From positions 648,476 through 682,692 of the forward strand of contig NC_022084.1 in assembly GCF_000246985.2 (NCBI RefSeq): a stretch of 34,217 nucleotides of DNA, written 5' to 3'. Position 1 is the stretch's first letter. Each line of letters begins with the position of its first letter. Under the pieces are notes generated by a model that was not told the DNA's origin, ran no database searches, and worked only from the letters and a program-made list of their open reading frames with translations. Below are positions 8,292-16,790 of the stretch, one piece after another. This DNA is from Thermococcus litoralis DSM 5473 (GTDB taxonomy: Archaea; Methanobacteriota_B; Thermococci; Thermococcales; Thermococcaceae). The position numbers and the translations under genes were made by a program.

Positions 8292-10256
8292 ATGAGGCGA
8301 ACACTTGCATTTTTGCTGGCGTTTCTGACTTTGTCCTTGATTAATGTAAACCCAGCAAGTGCAGAAGCACTCCCGGGGGATGTCCTAAAGATGCCAATGC
8401 CTGGAGCTCCTGCTATAGCACTTCCGGGAGAGACAATAGAAATACAGCCTCAAGAAGGCGTTGATATTACAGAGCTTACAATTGTCTCAGTTATGAACGG
8501 CCCATATAAGGTTGAAATTTTAGAAAAAGGAAATATAATAAAAGCCAAAATACCCGAAAATGTCGTTCCAGATGTTTACTTCCTTCAAGTTAAGTCAAAC
8601 AAAGGAGAAGTAGTTATACCCAATGGTGTATGGGTTCTCAAAGAATATCCGAAGGTGCTTAGAATAGCACACATAAGCGATACCCACGTTACCAGTGGGA
8701 CTAAGTTCGGTTACGTATGCGGAGAATACTTCCAGAGGGATATCAAGAAAATACAAGAACTTTGTGATGGAGGTCTGATCGTTCCACTCCACAGCTACGT
8801 TGCCACAGACAGTGTTTATACATATTGGAGCATGGACAACAGAGTTGATGTTATAATAAACACGGGAGACGTTGTTGATACCGCGGGAGATAGCAAAGGA
8901 TACAAAATGCTCTTTGACATAATTTCTAGGGCAGCCGCAGCTGGAAGGCCAACGATAATAGTCAAAGGAAACCACGATGATCCACCAAATTATTATCCCA
9001 AGCTAATAGGTCCAACAGACTATTACCTCACCATAGGAAAGTTCCTCATTATAGCCCTAGACTCCCACGGAGATGAAGCCCATCCTTACATGAACCAGCT
9101 CGAATGGATGGAGAAAGTCCTTGAGGAACACCCAGACAAGATCCCAATAGTGATTGTCCATCACCCATACTGGTACTCCGCTCCTCAGGGATGGATTGGA
9201 GGAAGAATTGAAGGGTTCACAGCATTTGACGACAAAGATTGGGCAAACCTAACTCAGTATGTGAGCTACTACTGGATCGGTGGGCCAGAAAAAACAACTG
9301 AAGACATAGCAAGGAGATTCCTCCAAGATGTCGAGAAGTACAACATAAAGCTTGTTATGAGCGGACACATTCACCACGACAAGCTCCACATCTATGTAGA
9401 TAAGAATGGCAATGAGCACTGGTTTGTAACATCAACATCAACAGGAGCACCAGACAAAGAAACAAACCCCCCAAGACCCGACAGGAGCCCAACATGGTAT
9501 GGCTCAAAAATAGTCGAAATAGATGAAAACGGCAACGTTAGACTACCAGAGATTGAAGAGATGTTCGGAACACTTTTCAATGACTTCATCTCACTGCCAG
9601 TCCCGCAGGAGTTCATAACATTTAGGTGGGCAACAGACTTTGGAAGTGCCGTCAAGTTCATAAACTTACTCGGAGAAGAGAGCGGAAAGTTTGCGATAGA
9701 AGTCCCAGAAGGAGCACAAGTTGATGCAAGTGTTACAAATGTCACTTACAAGCTTCTTGGAGAAAGAAAGATTGGAGATAAGACCTACGAACTGTTTGAA
9801 ATAGTCGTTCCAGAAGGAGTATCCCAGCTCGTAATAAGCAAAGGCAAGGACACAGAAAAACCTGAAATAAGCATTCCATACTTAACTCCTTCAAAACCAA
9901 TGAAAGGAAAGCCATTTAAGGTTTACATAAGTGCCAAAGACAACCTTGGAATTAGGGACATCTACGTGGAAATAGAAGCCAACGGAAAAGTCACAAAATA
10001 TCCAGCAGTGCAGTCAAGCGGGGGACAAGCAGACTACTTTATGGCAGAAATTCCAGGAGTTGATGCAGATGAATACACCATAAGAGCAGTAGCTGTGGAC
10101 TTCTATGGAAATAGAGCAACATTCGAAAAGACGATCGGAGGGGCACAAACTACAAGCAAAACAACATCTCCAACAGAGAGCAAATCAACGTGTGGGCCTG
10201 CAGCACTTTTAGCATTCTCTCTCATTCCGCTTGCCCTACTTAGAAGAAGGAAATGA
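8292..10256 (+). CDS. Secreted CGP-CTERM metallophosphoesterase
   Basis: This is a predicted surface-anchored calcineurin-like phosphoesterase that hydrolyses phosphate esters outside the cell. It has a signal peptide (residues 1 to about 24) and a small beta domain (to about 120). The dinuclear-metal motifs follow in order: D130-x-H132 (SDTH), GD193 (NTGDVVD), N227-H228 (GNHDD), H290-H291 (VHHPYW) and GH359-x-H361 (SGHIHH). An Ig-like region (about 515-615) and a CGP-CTERM tail (CGPAALLA...RRRK) complete it. All metal ligands of the family are present, so it should be active. GGTGAT lies just upstream of ATG 8292. Its position behind an importer suggests it releases a product for uptake (inference). 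The substrate is unknown. Confidence 0.9.
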   Translation: MRRTLAFLLAFLTLSLINVNPASAEALPGDVLKMPMPGAPAIALPGETIEIQPQEGVDITELTIVSVMNGPYKVEILEKGNIIKAKIPENVVPDVYFLQVKSNKGEVVIPNGVWVLKEYPKVLRIAHISDTHVTSGTKFGYVCGEYFQRDIKKIQELCDGGLIVPLHSYVATDSVYTYWSMDNRVDVIINTGDVVDTAGDSKGYKMLFDIISRAAAAGRPTIIVKGNHDDPPNYYPKLIGPTDYYLTIGKFLIIALDSHGDEAHPYMNQLEWMEKVLEEHPDKIPIVIVHHPYWYSAPQGWIGGRIEGFTAFDDKDWANLTQYVSYYWIGGPEKTTEDIARRFLQDVEKYNIKLVMSGHIHHDKLHIYVDKNGNEHWFVTSTSTGAPDKETNPPRPDRSPTWYGSKIVEIDENGNVRLPEIEEMFGTLFNDFISLPVPQEFITFRWATDFGSAVKFINLLGEESGKFAIEVPEGAQVDASVTNVTYKLLGERKIGDKTYELFEIVVPEGVSQLVISKGKDTEKPEISIPYLTPSKPMKGKPFKVYISAKDNLGIRDIYVEIEANGKVTKYPAVQSSGGQADYFMAEIPGVDADEYTIRAVAVDFYGNRATFEKTIGGAQTTSKTTSPTESKSTCGPAALLAFSLIPLALLRRRK

Positions 10257-10259
10257 TTG

Positions 10260-10280
10260 CTCTCTTTTTTATTCTTTTCA
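10260..10280 (+). terminator. T-rich putative terminator after the metallophosphoesterase
   Basis: A pyrimidine tract with a run of six T and further T clusters directly follows the stop codon, the usual form of a Thermococcales terminator. A TATA candidate (TTTTTAAAC, about 10300-10308) for the next gene follows. Confidence 0.45.
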
Positions 10281-10340
10281 TTGATCCCATATAGAAGAGT
10301 TTTTAAACCCACTTGCCTTCCCCATTCTAGGTGATGCCCT

Positions 10341-10952
10341 TTGAAATTTAAGGGGAAAGCTTTTGGCAATTTAGTTAGAATCGAATTTGAGATACTCAGC
10401 CTTAGCGAGCTTAAGATTGAAGACTTAAAAGATTTTGACATAGAGAACCTAAAAATTGAGCTTAAACCAACTTCTTCTGGGATAAAGATAGTCGGAATAT
10501 GGGAAGGTGAGGTAGAAAAAGCTGGTGAGGGCATAAAGAAAGCCCTCGAAGAGAGTTATAAATTGAGAGATAAGATACTAAACAGGATGAAGGCAAAGAT
10601 TGAGAGAATAAGGGGAGTCATGAAAAAGCTTGGGTTTACTGAAGAGGTTTTAGGTTATGGAAACCTTATCAAGTTCACAAAAAAGATTGGTGATTACGAA
10701 ATAGCAGTTGTTGCTTCCTCCAAAGATGACCTTATTAGAGTGGAAGTTTATGGAAATGACAAGAAGGTAATAGGGCCAGAGATTGAGAACTTCTTTGAAG
10801 ACGTAGACGTAGAGGAGCTCGAGGTTTACGGGTTAGATGAGGAAGCACAAGAAGAGAGACTCGTAATAAACCTTGAACTGCCAGAGGAAGAAGTACCAGA
10901 AACAAAAATAGTAGAGGCAATAAAATTAATCGAAAGCCTCTTGATGACCTAA
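10341..10952 (+). CDS. Conserved-looking hypothetical protein, TTG start
   Basis: I do not recognise this 203-aa protein. It is acidic, has no signal peptide or membrane helix, and alternates beta-rich segments (VRIEFEILSLSEL, IKIVGIWEGEV, YEIAVVASSKDDLIRVEVYG) with a Lys/Arg-rich amphipathic helix (about residues 65-100). The start is TTG at 10341: the only nearby ATG (10334) is out of frame and stops after five codons, while GGTGATG at 10330-10336 is a good ribosome binding site for the TTG. It converges directly on the nuclease-like gene at 10953 with no spacer. The composition resembles an intracellular two-domain alpha/beta protein. Confidence 0.7.
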   Translation: MKFKGKAFGNLVRIEFEILSLSELKIEDLKDFDIENLKIELKPTSSGIKIVGIWEGEVEKAGEGIKKALEESYKLRDKILNRMKAKIERIRGVMKKLGFTEEVLGYGNLIKFTKKIGDYEIAVVASSKDDLIRVEVYGNDKKVIGPEIENFFEDVDVEELEVYGLDEEAQEERLVINLELPEEEVPETKIVEAIKLIESLLMT

Positions 10953-13106
10953 TTACTTATATTTTGCCTCTAATTGGATTTTCTTTATCTTTGCCATCAA
11001 ACCTTTCTTGGGCAACGTGTCTTCCTCCAAAATCTTGCCACTTCTCAGATCTATTTTTGCATAGTAAATCGACTTATCGCCTACTAGTTTTATCACTGCA
11101 TATCCTTTTTCCTTGTAAACGACTATCCTTTCCGTATTGAGGTTCTTTTCATTGAACTTTTCCAGTATATACCTCTTGTAGCTCTCCTCAATCACTATCT
11201 CAGTCAGGAAAACGTCGCTCTTTAGTATTTCCCCAGAACTTCTACCTATCAGAAGCTCTCCCACTCTTTCTTCTCCGACAAATTTAACTTTCCAGTTCTC
11301 ATTAAGTTTTATCTCCTTTATGGTTGCAGGTATTCCTTTCTCTTCCAAGAATTTCTCCGCTATCTCCCTTACCACCTCAATTTTCAGCTGTCTATCTAAT
11401 TCGTTCAAAATTTTTCCATCTTTGCTAAGGGATATTCTTAGAATAGATTTGTCATTCTCAAGCTCAGCCTTGTAAACTTCATTCTCCTTCTCCAGCTTCT
11501 TTATTTCCCATCCCTTATATTTTTGGAGGATTATCTCTCTGGCTTTCTGAGGACTTATCTCAACGAAATAATCTATTATGTCTCCCGTTTTTCCATCGGC
11601 ATTTACCTTAATCTTCCCGTCAACACTCTCAAGGAGTAGCTCTAAATGGGTTGCATCGTAGAATTTGAAGTCAACAAGCTCAAGCCCCTTTATGTCAAAA
11701 TTCTTTTCAATAAGGTTCTTAGCAGAATTTGCAATCTGATAAGGATGAAGGAGGTTTGCAACTACTTTATGTTCACCGTTCTCTAAGTTGAATTCAAGAA
11801 CCACGACTTCCTTTGGAGTCATCACGTCTACTATTGCCCTATTTTCTTTTTCATCAAAGAATATCACTTCTCCGTCAGGATACAGTTTGGCGATTTCAGA
11901 GAATATTGCCTCACGTTTCATTTTTGACTTTCTTTTCATGATCCTACCACTGTAAAGATGCAGAGCAATCCCAAAAACAAACCGTTTAGTTTGTCCACTT
12001 ATAATAGCTACGGAATCTTTTTCCTCTACAGAAATTTCTTCTGGGTTCTCTCCGAGAGATTTTTTGCACTCTTCTCTGGCTATTTCGATGAGCTTTTCCT
12101 TTGGAAGAGGGGTTATGTCTATTTTAATGTCATTCGTTTTAAGATCGACTTCAGCCTTGGCAGAATTTATGCCCACTTTGAGTGTCAATAGAGCTCTATT
12201 CGGGACATAAACCTTCCTTCTAGAACTTAGATAGATATTCGTTTGGGGAATCTCAAGTTCATCTGCAAGTTTTAATTTGAGAGCTATCACCGCCTCATTT
12301 TGAGAAATGGGGGATGTTATTTCAACTTCACTAGCTTTTATTGCAGACTCGCTTTCCAAGAGGGCTCTTGATACTTTTCTTTCCAATTCAACGTCTCTGC
12401 TTACAAAAGGGATTACTTCTTCCTTTGACAAAATTACTGCTTTGTCTTTTACCTCCTCTGTGTCTTTTTTAGCAGACCACAGGATTATATAGCCGGTAGA
12501 AAGCTCAACTACCAGCTCTTCTAGGAAAATGTCCTCTCGTTTTGTTTTATACCGAGATTCCATGAGCGATACGACCATTTCAAGAATTTTATTGGGTGAA
12601 AACGAGTATAACAATGGTGCATCCAAACGTATAACCTTCAACATGCCCCTTCTTTTGGCCTCTTCTTCTTTCTCCATCCTTTCCCTTTTGAGCCTTTCAA
12701 CTAACTCATGGGGTACTGGAATTTCCCTGTCATTTAATTCCTTAACAAACCTCTCTCCATCCCAGGGAATTATTTTCCCCTTGTATTCTCTCCCCAAGAG
12801 CACTTTTGCATCCTTTGTGAATCCACTAACAGAAAGAAAAATCCCTCTATCTGCTTTAGCTTTTATGATGGCCTCTGCAAATTCTTCAACTTCCTTAGAA
12901 GATGCTAACCCTTTTGTTTTTACCTTTATTGCATACTTCTCAAGTCCAGATATTGGATCCTCACGGAGGGCTATGAAGTCGATTTTCCACTCTTCAGCTC
13001 TTACTCTCTCGGCTTCTTTAAACCCCAAGGATTCAATGAGTCGTTGAACGATACGAATTATATCCTCATCAGAGGCAGAGTTCAATATTTCCAACGTCCA
13101 TTCCAT
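10953..13106 (-). CDS. Mrr-like nuclease-domain protein with PepSY-like repeats
   Basis: The first 130 residues resemble the Mrr/restriction-endonuclease-like PD-(D/E)xK fold: an N-terminal helix, D43 in WKIDFIAL, then KVK at residues 61-63 in place of the usual Q-x-K, and KADRGIFLSVSGFTKDA, a hallmark of Mrr domains. The remaining 580 residues form a chain of units, each a helix (AREIILQKY, VREIAEKFLEEKG) followed by beta strands and a turn such as YAKIDLRSGKIL or GKTGDIIDY, closely resembling PepSY repeats. There is no signal peptide, so the protein is predicted to be cytoplasmic. I chose ATG 13106 (GTGAT upstream, TATA-like sequence about 35-45 bases away) over ATG 13142, which has no ribosome binding site. 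The altered QxK motif leaves nuclease activity uncertain. Confidence 0.7.
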   Translation of the reverse strand: MEWTLEILNSASDEDIIRIVQRLIESLGFKEAERVRAEEWKIDFIALREDPISGLEKYAIKVKTKGLASSKEVEEFAEAIIKAKADRGIFLSVSGFTKDAKVLLGREYKGKIIPWDGERFVKELNDREIPVPHELVERLKRERMEKEEEAKRRGMLKVIRLDAPLLYSFSPNKILEMVVSLMESRYKTKREDIFLEELVVELSTGYIILWSAKKDTEEVKDKAVILSKEEVIPFVSRDVELERKVSRALLESESAIKASEVEITSPISQNEAVIALKLKLADELEIPQTNIYLSSRRKVYVPNRALLTLKVGINSAKAEVDLKTNDIKIDITPLPKEKLIEIAREECKKSLGENPEEISVEEKDSVAIISGQTKRFVFGIALHLYSGRIMKRKSKMKREAIFSEIAKLYPDGEVIFFDEKENRAIVDVMTPKEVVVLEFNLENGEHKVVANLLHPYQIANSAKNLIEKNFDIKGLELVDFKFYDATHLELLLESVDGKIKVNADGKTGDIIDYFVEISPQKAREIILQKYKGWEIKKLEKENEVYKAELENDKSILRISLSKDGKILNELDRQLKIEVVREIAEKFLEEKGIPATIKEIKLNENWKVKFVGEERVGELLIGRSSGEILKSDVFLTEIVIEESYKRYILEKFNEKNLNTERIVVYKEKGYAVIKLVGDKSIYYAKIDLRSGKILEEDTLPKKGLMAKIKKIQLEAKYK

Positions 13107-13232
13107 AGTATCACGCTCACATAATAAAATAGGGATTTTCATATAAATTCGTTTTGCATAATACGCCTATCACCATTGGTGTTTAAAATAATCTTTTAAC
13201 CATTTCTCATTCACATTCTCTCAGGTGAGAAA
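13107..13232. promoter_or_regulatory. Divergent promoters of the Mrr-like gene and pgk
   Basis: Toward pgk, TTTAAAATA (about 13182-13190) is a TATA candidate, followed by GGTGAG at 13224-13229 before ATG 13233. Toward the left, the minus-strand AATTTATAT (about 13141-13149) is a TATA candidate. It would put the transcript start near 13120, which supports ATG 13106 for the Mrr-like gene. Confidence 0.5.
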
Positions 13233-14468
13233 ATGTTTAAGCTGATAGAGTTTAACTATCACGGGAAAACAGTCTTTTTTAGGGCGGATTTAAATTCACC
13301 CGTCAAAAATGGAAAGATAATCAGCGATGCCCGATTTAGGGCTGTTTTACCCACCGTAAGGTACCTACTCGAACACAATGCAAAGGTTGTTGTTGGAACT
13401 CATCAGAGCAAGCCCTATGAAGAAGACTACCTAACCACAGAACAGCATGCCGAAATACTAAGCTCCCTACTCGGTATCGAAGTAAAATATGTGGAAGATG
13501 TCTTTGGAAAATGTGCAAGGGAAGCGATAGCCTCTTTAAAACCCGGTGAAATACTTATGTTGGAGAACCTCAGATTTGCGGCAGAGGAAACCAAACAAGC
13601 TCCCTTAGAAAAGTGTGAGAATACGTATTTCGTTAGGAAGCTTAACCCCCTGATAGATTACGTAGTTACAGACGCATTCGCCGCAGCTCATCGATCACAG
13701 CCCTCTTTAGTTGGTTTTGCAAGGTTAAAACCAATGATACCCGGATTTTTAATGGAGAGAGAACTAAAAGCATTGAATAAGGCATATGAAAGCGAGGAAA
13801 AACCCAAAATCTATGTATTAGGTGGGGCAAAAGTTGAGGACTCACTTAGAGTTGCAGAGAATGTTTTGAGGAACGGAAAAGCCGACTTGATTTTAACAGG
13901 CGGTTTGGTCAGCCAAATCTTCACTCTGGCAAAGGGGTTTGATCTTGGGGATGCGAACATAAGCTTTCTTGAGAAAAGAGGATTAATAAAACTCATAGAT
14001 TGGGCGGAAAAGATATTGAATGAGTTTTATCCTTACGTAAGAACTCCAGTAGACTTTGCAGTTGAATACAAAGGTGAGAGAGTCGAAGTAGATCTGTTGA
14101 GCGATAAAAAATGGATTTTTGACGAGAGACCGATTATGGACATAGGAAGTAGGACAATAGAAAAGTATCGAGAAATACTTCAGGAGGCTGCTATAATAGT
14201 TGCAAACGGTCCTATGGGGGTCTTTGAGATAGAAGAGTTTGCAAAGGGCACTGTGGAGGTCTTTAAGGCTATAGGAGAGAGTGAGGCATTCTCAGTTGTT
14301 GGTGGGGGACATTCAATAGCAAGCATATACAAGTACAACATAAAGGGAATCTCCCATATAAGCACGGGCGGTGGAGCAATGTTAGCCTTTTTTGCTGGAG
14401 AAAAACTTCCTCTTGTTGAGGCACTTAAAATAAGCTATGAAAAATTTAAAGATATAGGAAAAAGCTAA
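13233..14468 (+). CDS. pgk: Phosphoglycerate kinase
   Basis: This enzyme interconverts 1,3-bisphosphoglycerate + ADP and 3-phosphoglycerate + ATP in the cytoplasm; in Thermococcales it serves mainly gluconeogenesis because GAPOR bypasses it in glycolysis. The N-terminal PGK signature is RADLNSPVKNGKI, with LMLENLRF and AAAHRSQPSLVGF following. The C-terminal nucleotide domain has VLGGAKVEDS, ANGPMGVFE and VGGGHS. The length of 411 aa is standard for archaea. The start is preceded by GGTGAG. The gene converges on the exporter permease with only 2 bases between the stops. Confidence 0.97.
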   Translation: MFKLIEFNYHGKTVFFRADLNSPVKNGKIISDARFRAVLPTVRYLLEHNAKVVVGTHQSKPYEEDYLTTEQHAEILSSLLGIEVKYVEDVFGKCAREAIASLKPGEILMLENLRFAAEETKQAPLEKCENTYFVRKLNPLIDYVVTDAFAAAHRSQPSLVGFARLKPMIPGFLMERELKALNKAYESEEKPKIYVLGGAKVEDSLRVAENVLRNGKADLILTGGLVSQIFTLAKGFDLGDANISFLEKRGLIKLIDWAEKILNEFYPYVRTPVDFAVEYKGERVEVDLLSDKKWIFDERPIMDIGSRTIEKYREILQEAAIIVANGPMGVFEIEEFAKGTVEVFKAIGESEAFSVVGGGHSIASIYKYNIKGISHISTGGGAMLAFFAGEKLPLVEALKISYEKFKDIGKS

Positions 14469-14491
14469 AATCAACCTATTGTAGCTTTTTC
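14458..14491. terminator. Perfect 10-bp inverted repeat spanning two convergent stop codons
   Basis: GAAAAAGCTA (14458-14467) and TAGCTTTTTC (14482-14491) are perfect inverse complements with a 14-base loop. The repeat covers the ends of both pgk and the convergent permease gene and ends in a T run on either strand. It could act as a bidirectional terminator. Chance from the coding ends cannot be excluded. Confidence 0.45.
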
Positions 14492-15241
14492 AAATTCAAT
14501 CATGGCTACTCCCACAAGGAAAAGAGCCAGCAACGCTAGTACTCCAACGTCAGTTGTTAGGGCAAATTTTGTTACGTTTTCTCCAACAAGGAAATGTCTT
14601 GCTCCATCAACTGCGTAGGTTAAGGGGTTGATGTAAGCTAAGGCTCTCATCCATGAGGGCATTGCGTCTATTGGGTACATCGCGCCGCTCAGGAAGGTCA
14701 GCGGGAGCATGATGATGCCCAATACCATCTGGAAGCCCTCCATGCTCTCCATCTTCAAAGCCAGGCTGACGCCAAAGCCCTGGAAAGCTATCGAGAGCAG
14801 GAAGCCGATTCCAAGGACAGGAAGGAAGCCGCTCAGCTTGAGGCTCTCCGCGAGCGGGTAGGTGAGGACGAGTATTATCGCTCCCTGAGCCAGCGTCACG
14901 AGCGAGTCGCCGATTATCCGCCCCAGGATGCTCCCCCTCCTCGATGCGGGGGCAACAAGGACCTCCTTGAGAAAGCCGAACTGCTTGTCCCAGATGACGC
15001 TCATTCCACCCATGAAGCTCATGTTGAAGACCGTCATGGCGAAGATACCCGGCGCGAGGAATGTGAGGTAGTCAACTCCCCCGAAGATCATCTTCGCCAT
15101 GGGGTTGTCGAAGACCTTGCTCCACCCGAGGCCGAAAAAGACGAGCCAGATTAGTGGGTTGATTACCATCCCGAATACCCTCGACCTCGCCCTGGTGAAC
15201 CTCTTGAGCTGCCTGTAGGCCATCGTGGTTAGCGCCTCCAT
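14471..15241 (-). CDS. ABC-2 type exporter permease (DrrB-like)
   Basis: This membrane subunit of a drug/lipid-type exporter has about six hydrophobic helices, with the ABC-2 landmarks FLAPGIFAMTVFNMSFMG, DKQFGFLKEVLVAPASRR and LSGAMYPIDAMPSWMRALAYINPLTYAVDG. The length of 256 aa is normal. Its ATPase lies directly upstream; the ribosome binding site GGAGGTGAG overlaps the ATPase stop codon. Two ATG codons are adjacent; the second (15241) has the better spacing. Base composition changes inside the gene: the part encoding the last 55 or so residues (14471 to about 14640) is near 45% G+C, the rest 53-60%. That suggests a recombination junction within the gene. Confidence 0.88.
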   Translation of the reverse strand: MEALTTMAYRQLKRFTRARSRVFGMVINPLIWLVFFGLGWSKVFDNPMAKMIFGGVDYLTFLAPGIFAMTVFNMSFMGGMSVIWDKQFGFLKEVLVAPASRRGSILGRIIGDSLVTLAQGAIILVLTYPLAESLKLSGFLPVLGIGFLLSIAFQGFGVSLALKMESMEGFQMVLGIIMLPLTFLSGAMYPIDAMPSWMRALAYINPLTYAVDGARHFLVGENVTKFALTTDVGVLALLALFLVGVAMIEFEKATIG

Positions 15242-16690
15242 CATCTCACCTCCTCATCCTCATTCTCACGAAGGCCGCCATCGGGTTTTCAGGGCTTTCA
15301 TCCCTTATCTCCCTGCCCGTCAGGTGGAGGAAGACGTCGTTGAGCGTGGGCCTGTGGTAGGTAACCTCGAGGATTCTTATTCCTCTCTCATTTGCGAGCT
15401 CGAAGAGCCCCGGGAGCGCTTCGGCAGCGTTTTCCACCTCAAGCGCCACCCTGCCGTCGGGAAGAACCTTGCATCCCCTGATGAAGCCACCTTCGAGGCA
15501 CTTGAGCTCCTCGGGAGCTTCGAGTTTAAGATAGATCACGTCGTTTCCGACGAGCTTTTTGAGCTCCTCGGCAGTTCCTTCGGCGATTATCTTACCGTGA
15601 TCTATGATGGCTATCCTGTCCGCTAACATCTCCGCCTCGTCCATGTAGTGCGTTGTGAGGAAAATCGTCATGTTGTGCTCCTCCTTCATGGCACGAATGT
15701 AGTCCCAGATGTGAGCCCTCGTCTGCGGGTCGAGGCCTATCGTCGGCTCATCGAGGAAGAGAACCTCCGGCTCGTGGAGGAGGGAGCGCGCTATCTCAAG
15801 CCTCCGCTGCATCCCTCCGCTGAAGGTCTTGACTGGTTTGTCCTTGAACTCCCAGAGCTCGACGAACTTGAGGAGGCGCTCTATCTTCTCCCTCAACTCG
15901 TTCCCCTTCAGCCCGTAAATCCTCCCGTGGATGTACATGTTCTCCCAGGCGGTGAGATCCCTGTCGAGGCTTGAATCCTGGAAGACTATGCCTATCCTTT
16001 TCCTGACCTCCATAGGCTCTTCAACAACGTCGTGTCCAGCTACAATGGCCTTTCCCGAGGTCAATTTTAGGAGAGTAGTTAAAACATGAACCGTAGTTGT
16101 TTTCCCTGCCCCGTTCGGCCCGAGGAAGGCGAATATCTCTCCCCGCTTAACCTTAAAGGAGACCCCTTTAACGGCCTCAAAGTCCCCGTACTTCTTGACG
16201 AGGTTTTCAACAACTATTGCTTCACTCATTCCGTTCCCTCCTTTATCTCGCCCAACAGAATCAATCTAACCCTCTTCGTGAACTCTGCAAATTCCTTCGC
16301 GAGGGCCCTCTTCTGCTCCTCGCTCATCTCGCTGATCGAGTTGAAGGCCTCCTTGAGAACTTCCGCCAGCTCTCTGCCGCCGAGCCTCGCGAATTCCTTA
16401 AAGCGCTCTGCGGTCTCAATGGCTTCATTCACCTCATACTCGTGCTCCTTTAGGTATTCCTTCCCCTTCTCGGTTATGCGGTAGAGCTTCTTCTCCCTCT
16501 TTCCCTCGCCGGCGACCTCTATAAGGCCGGCCCTCTTCAGGGAGGCTAGGATGGGATAAATCGCCCCAGGACTCGGGTGGGGCATGCCGTACCTCTTTTC
16601 CAGCTCCGCCATTATGCCGTATCCATGAAGCGGGCCTTCTTCCAGGAGCTTCAAAACGAGGAGTTTAAGATGTCCCTTAAACCTCGGTCG
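14640..16690. other. GC-rich segment, probably horizontally acquired
   Basis: Hand-counted lines here are about 53-65% G+C, against 43-45% in pgk and the extreme 3' end of the permease gene. Third codon positions are rich in G and C, unlike every other gene in the window. The segment coincides with the PadR-ATPase-permease operon, ending inside the permease on the left and near the PadR start on the right. A higher-GC Thermococcus is the likely donor type (inference). Confidence 0.75.
15246..16229 (-). CDS. ABC exporter ATPase (DrrA-like)
   Basis: This ATPase partners the ABC-2 permease encoded downstream. It shows Walker A GPNGAGKTT near residue 40, the Q-loop VFQDSSLDRDLT, the signature FSGGMQRR, Walker B VLFLDEPTIGLD, the H-loop TTHYMDEAE and a C-terminal accessory domain (EGTAEELKKLVGNDVIYLKL onward) like DUF4162 in DrrA. 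The length of 327 aa is normal. It overlaps the PadR gene stop by 4 bases and is followed after 4 bases by the permease, so the three genes form one operon. PadR control suggests induction by a toxic or membrane-active compound; the cargo is unknown. Confidence 0.92.
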   Translation of the reverse strand: MSEAIVVENLVKKYGDFEAVKGVSFKVKRGEIFAFLGPNGAGKTTTVHVLTTLLKLTSGKAIVAGHDVVEEPMEVRKRIGIVFQDSSLDRDLTAWENMYIHGRIYGLKGNELREKIERLLKFVELWEFKDKPVKTFSGGMQRRLEIARSLLHEPEVLFLDEPTIGLDPQTRAHIWDYIRAMKEEHNMTIFLTTHYMDEAEMLADRIAIIDHGKIIAEGTAEELKKLVGNDVIYLKLEAPEELKCLEGGFIRGCKVLPDGRVALEVENAAEALPGLFELANERGIRILEVTYHRPTLNDVFLHLTGREIRDESPENPMAAFVRMRMRR

Positions 16691-16696
16691 CTCCAT
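16226..16696 (-). CDS. PadR family transcriptional repressor
   Basis: The product is a winged-helix regulator. The PadR signature is clear: KLLVLKLLEEGPLHGYGIMAEL, then SPGAIYPILASLKRAGLIE, a wing (GKREKKLYRITEKGKEYL) and a C-terminal dimerisation helix pair (about 85-155). I chose ATG 16696 over GTG 16705 because the GTG lies within the GGTGA ribosome binding site (16702-16706). It leads the exporter operon and most likely represses it through the paired GATATATC boxes just upstream. The protein is full length at about 156 aa. Confidence 0.92.
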   Translation of the reverse strand: MERPRFKGHLKLLVLKLLEEGPLHGYGIMAELEKRYGMPHPSPGAIYPILASLKRAGLIEVAGEGKREKKLYRITEKGKEYLKEHEYEVNEAIETAERFKEFARLGGRELAEVLKEAFNSISEMSEEQKRALAKEFAEFTKRVRLILLGEIKEGTE

Positions 16697-16706
16697 TTCT
16701 TTCACC

Positions 16707-16735
16707 GATATATCAAAAGATATATCTTTTATAAA
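16707..16735 (-). promoter_or_regulatory. PadR operon promoter with paired GATATATC operator
   Basis: On the minus strand a TATA box (TTTATAAA, 16728-16735) is followed by two copies of the self-complementary octamer GATATATC (16719-16726 and 16707-16714) separated by four A/T bases. The boxes fill the space between TATA and the expected transcript start near 16706, where a bound repressor would block polymerase. Assignment to PadR is inference from position. Confidence 0.6.
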
Positions 16736-16790
16736 CTTTGTCCCTAAAAACCCTTAATTACTCCATGAAGTACAGTTAATAGGTGGGATA

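Noticed and set aside
12529-13047. 172-aa plus-strand frame inside the Mrr-like gene
   Set aside because: Ser/Leu-rich composition typical of an antisense shadow; the minus-strand gene has recognisable domains.
15225-16484. Several plus-strand frames opposite the exporter operon
   Set aside because: High G+C lengthens antisense frames; the encoded sequences are Leu/Glu/Arg-rich and match nothing.
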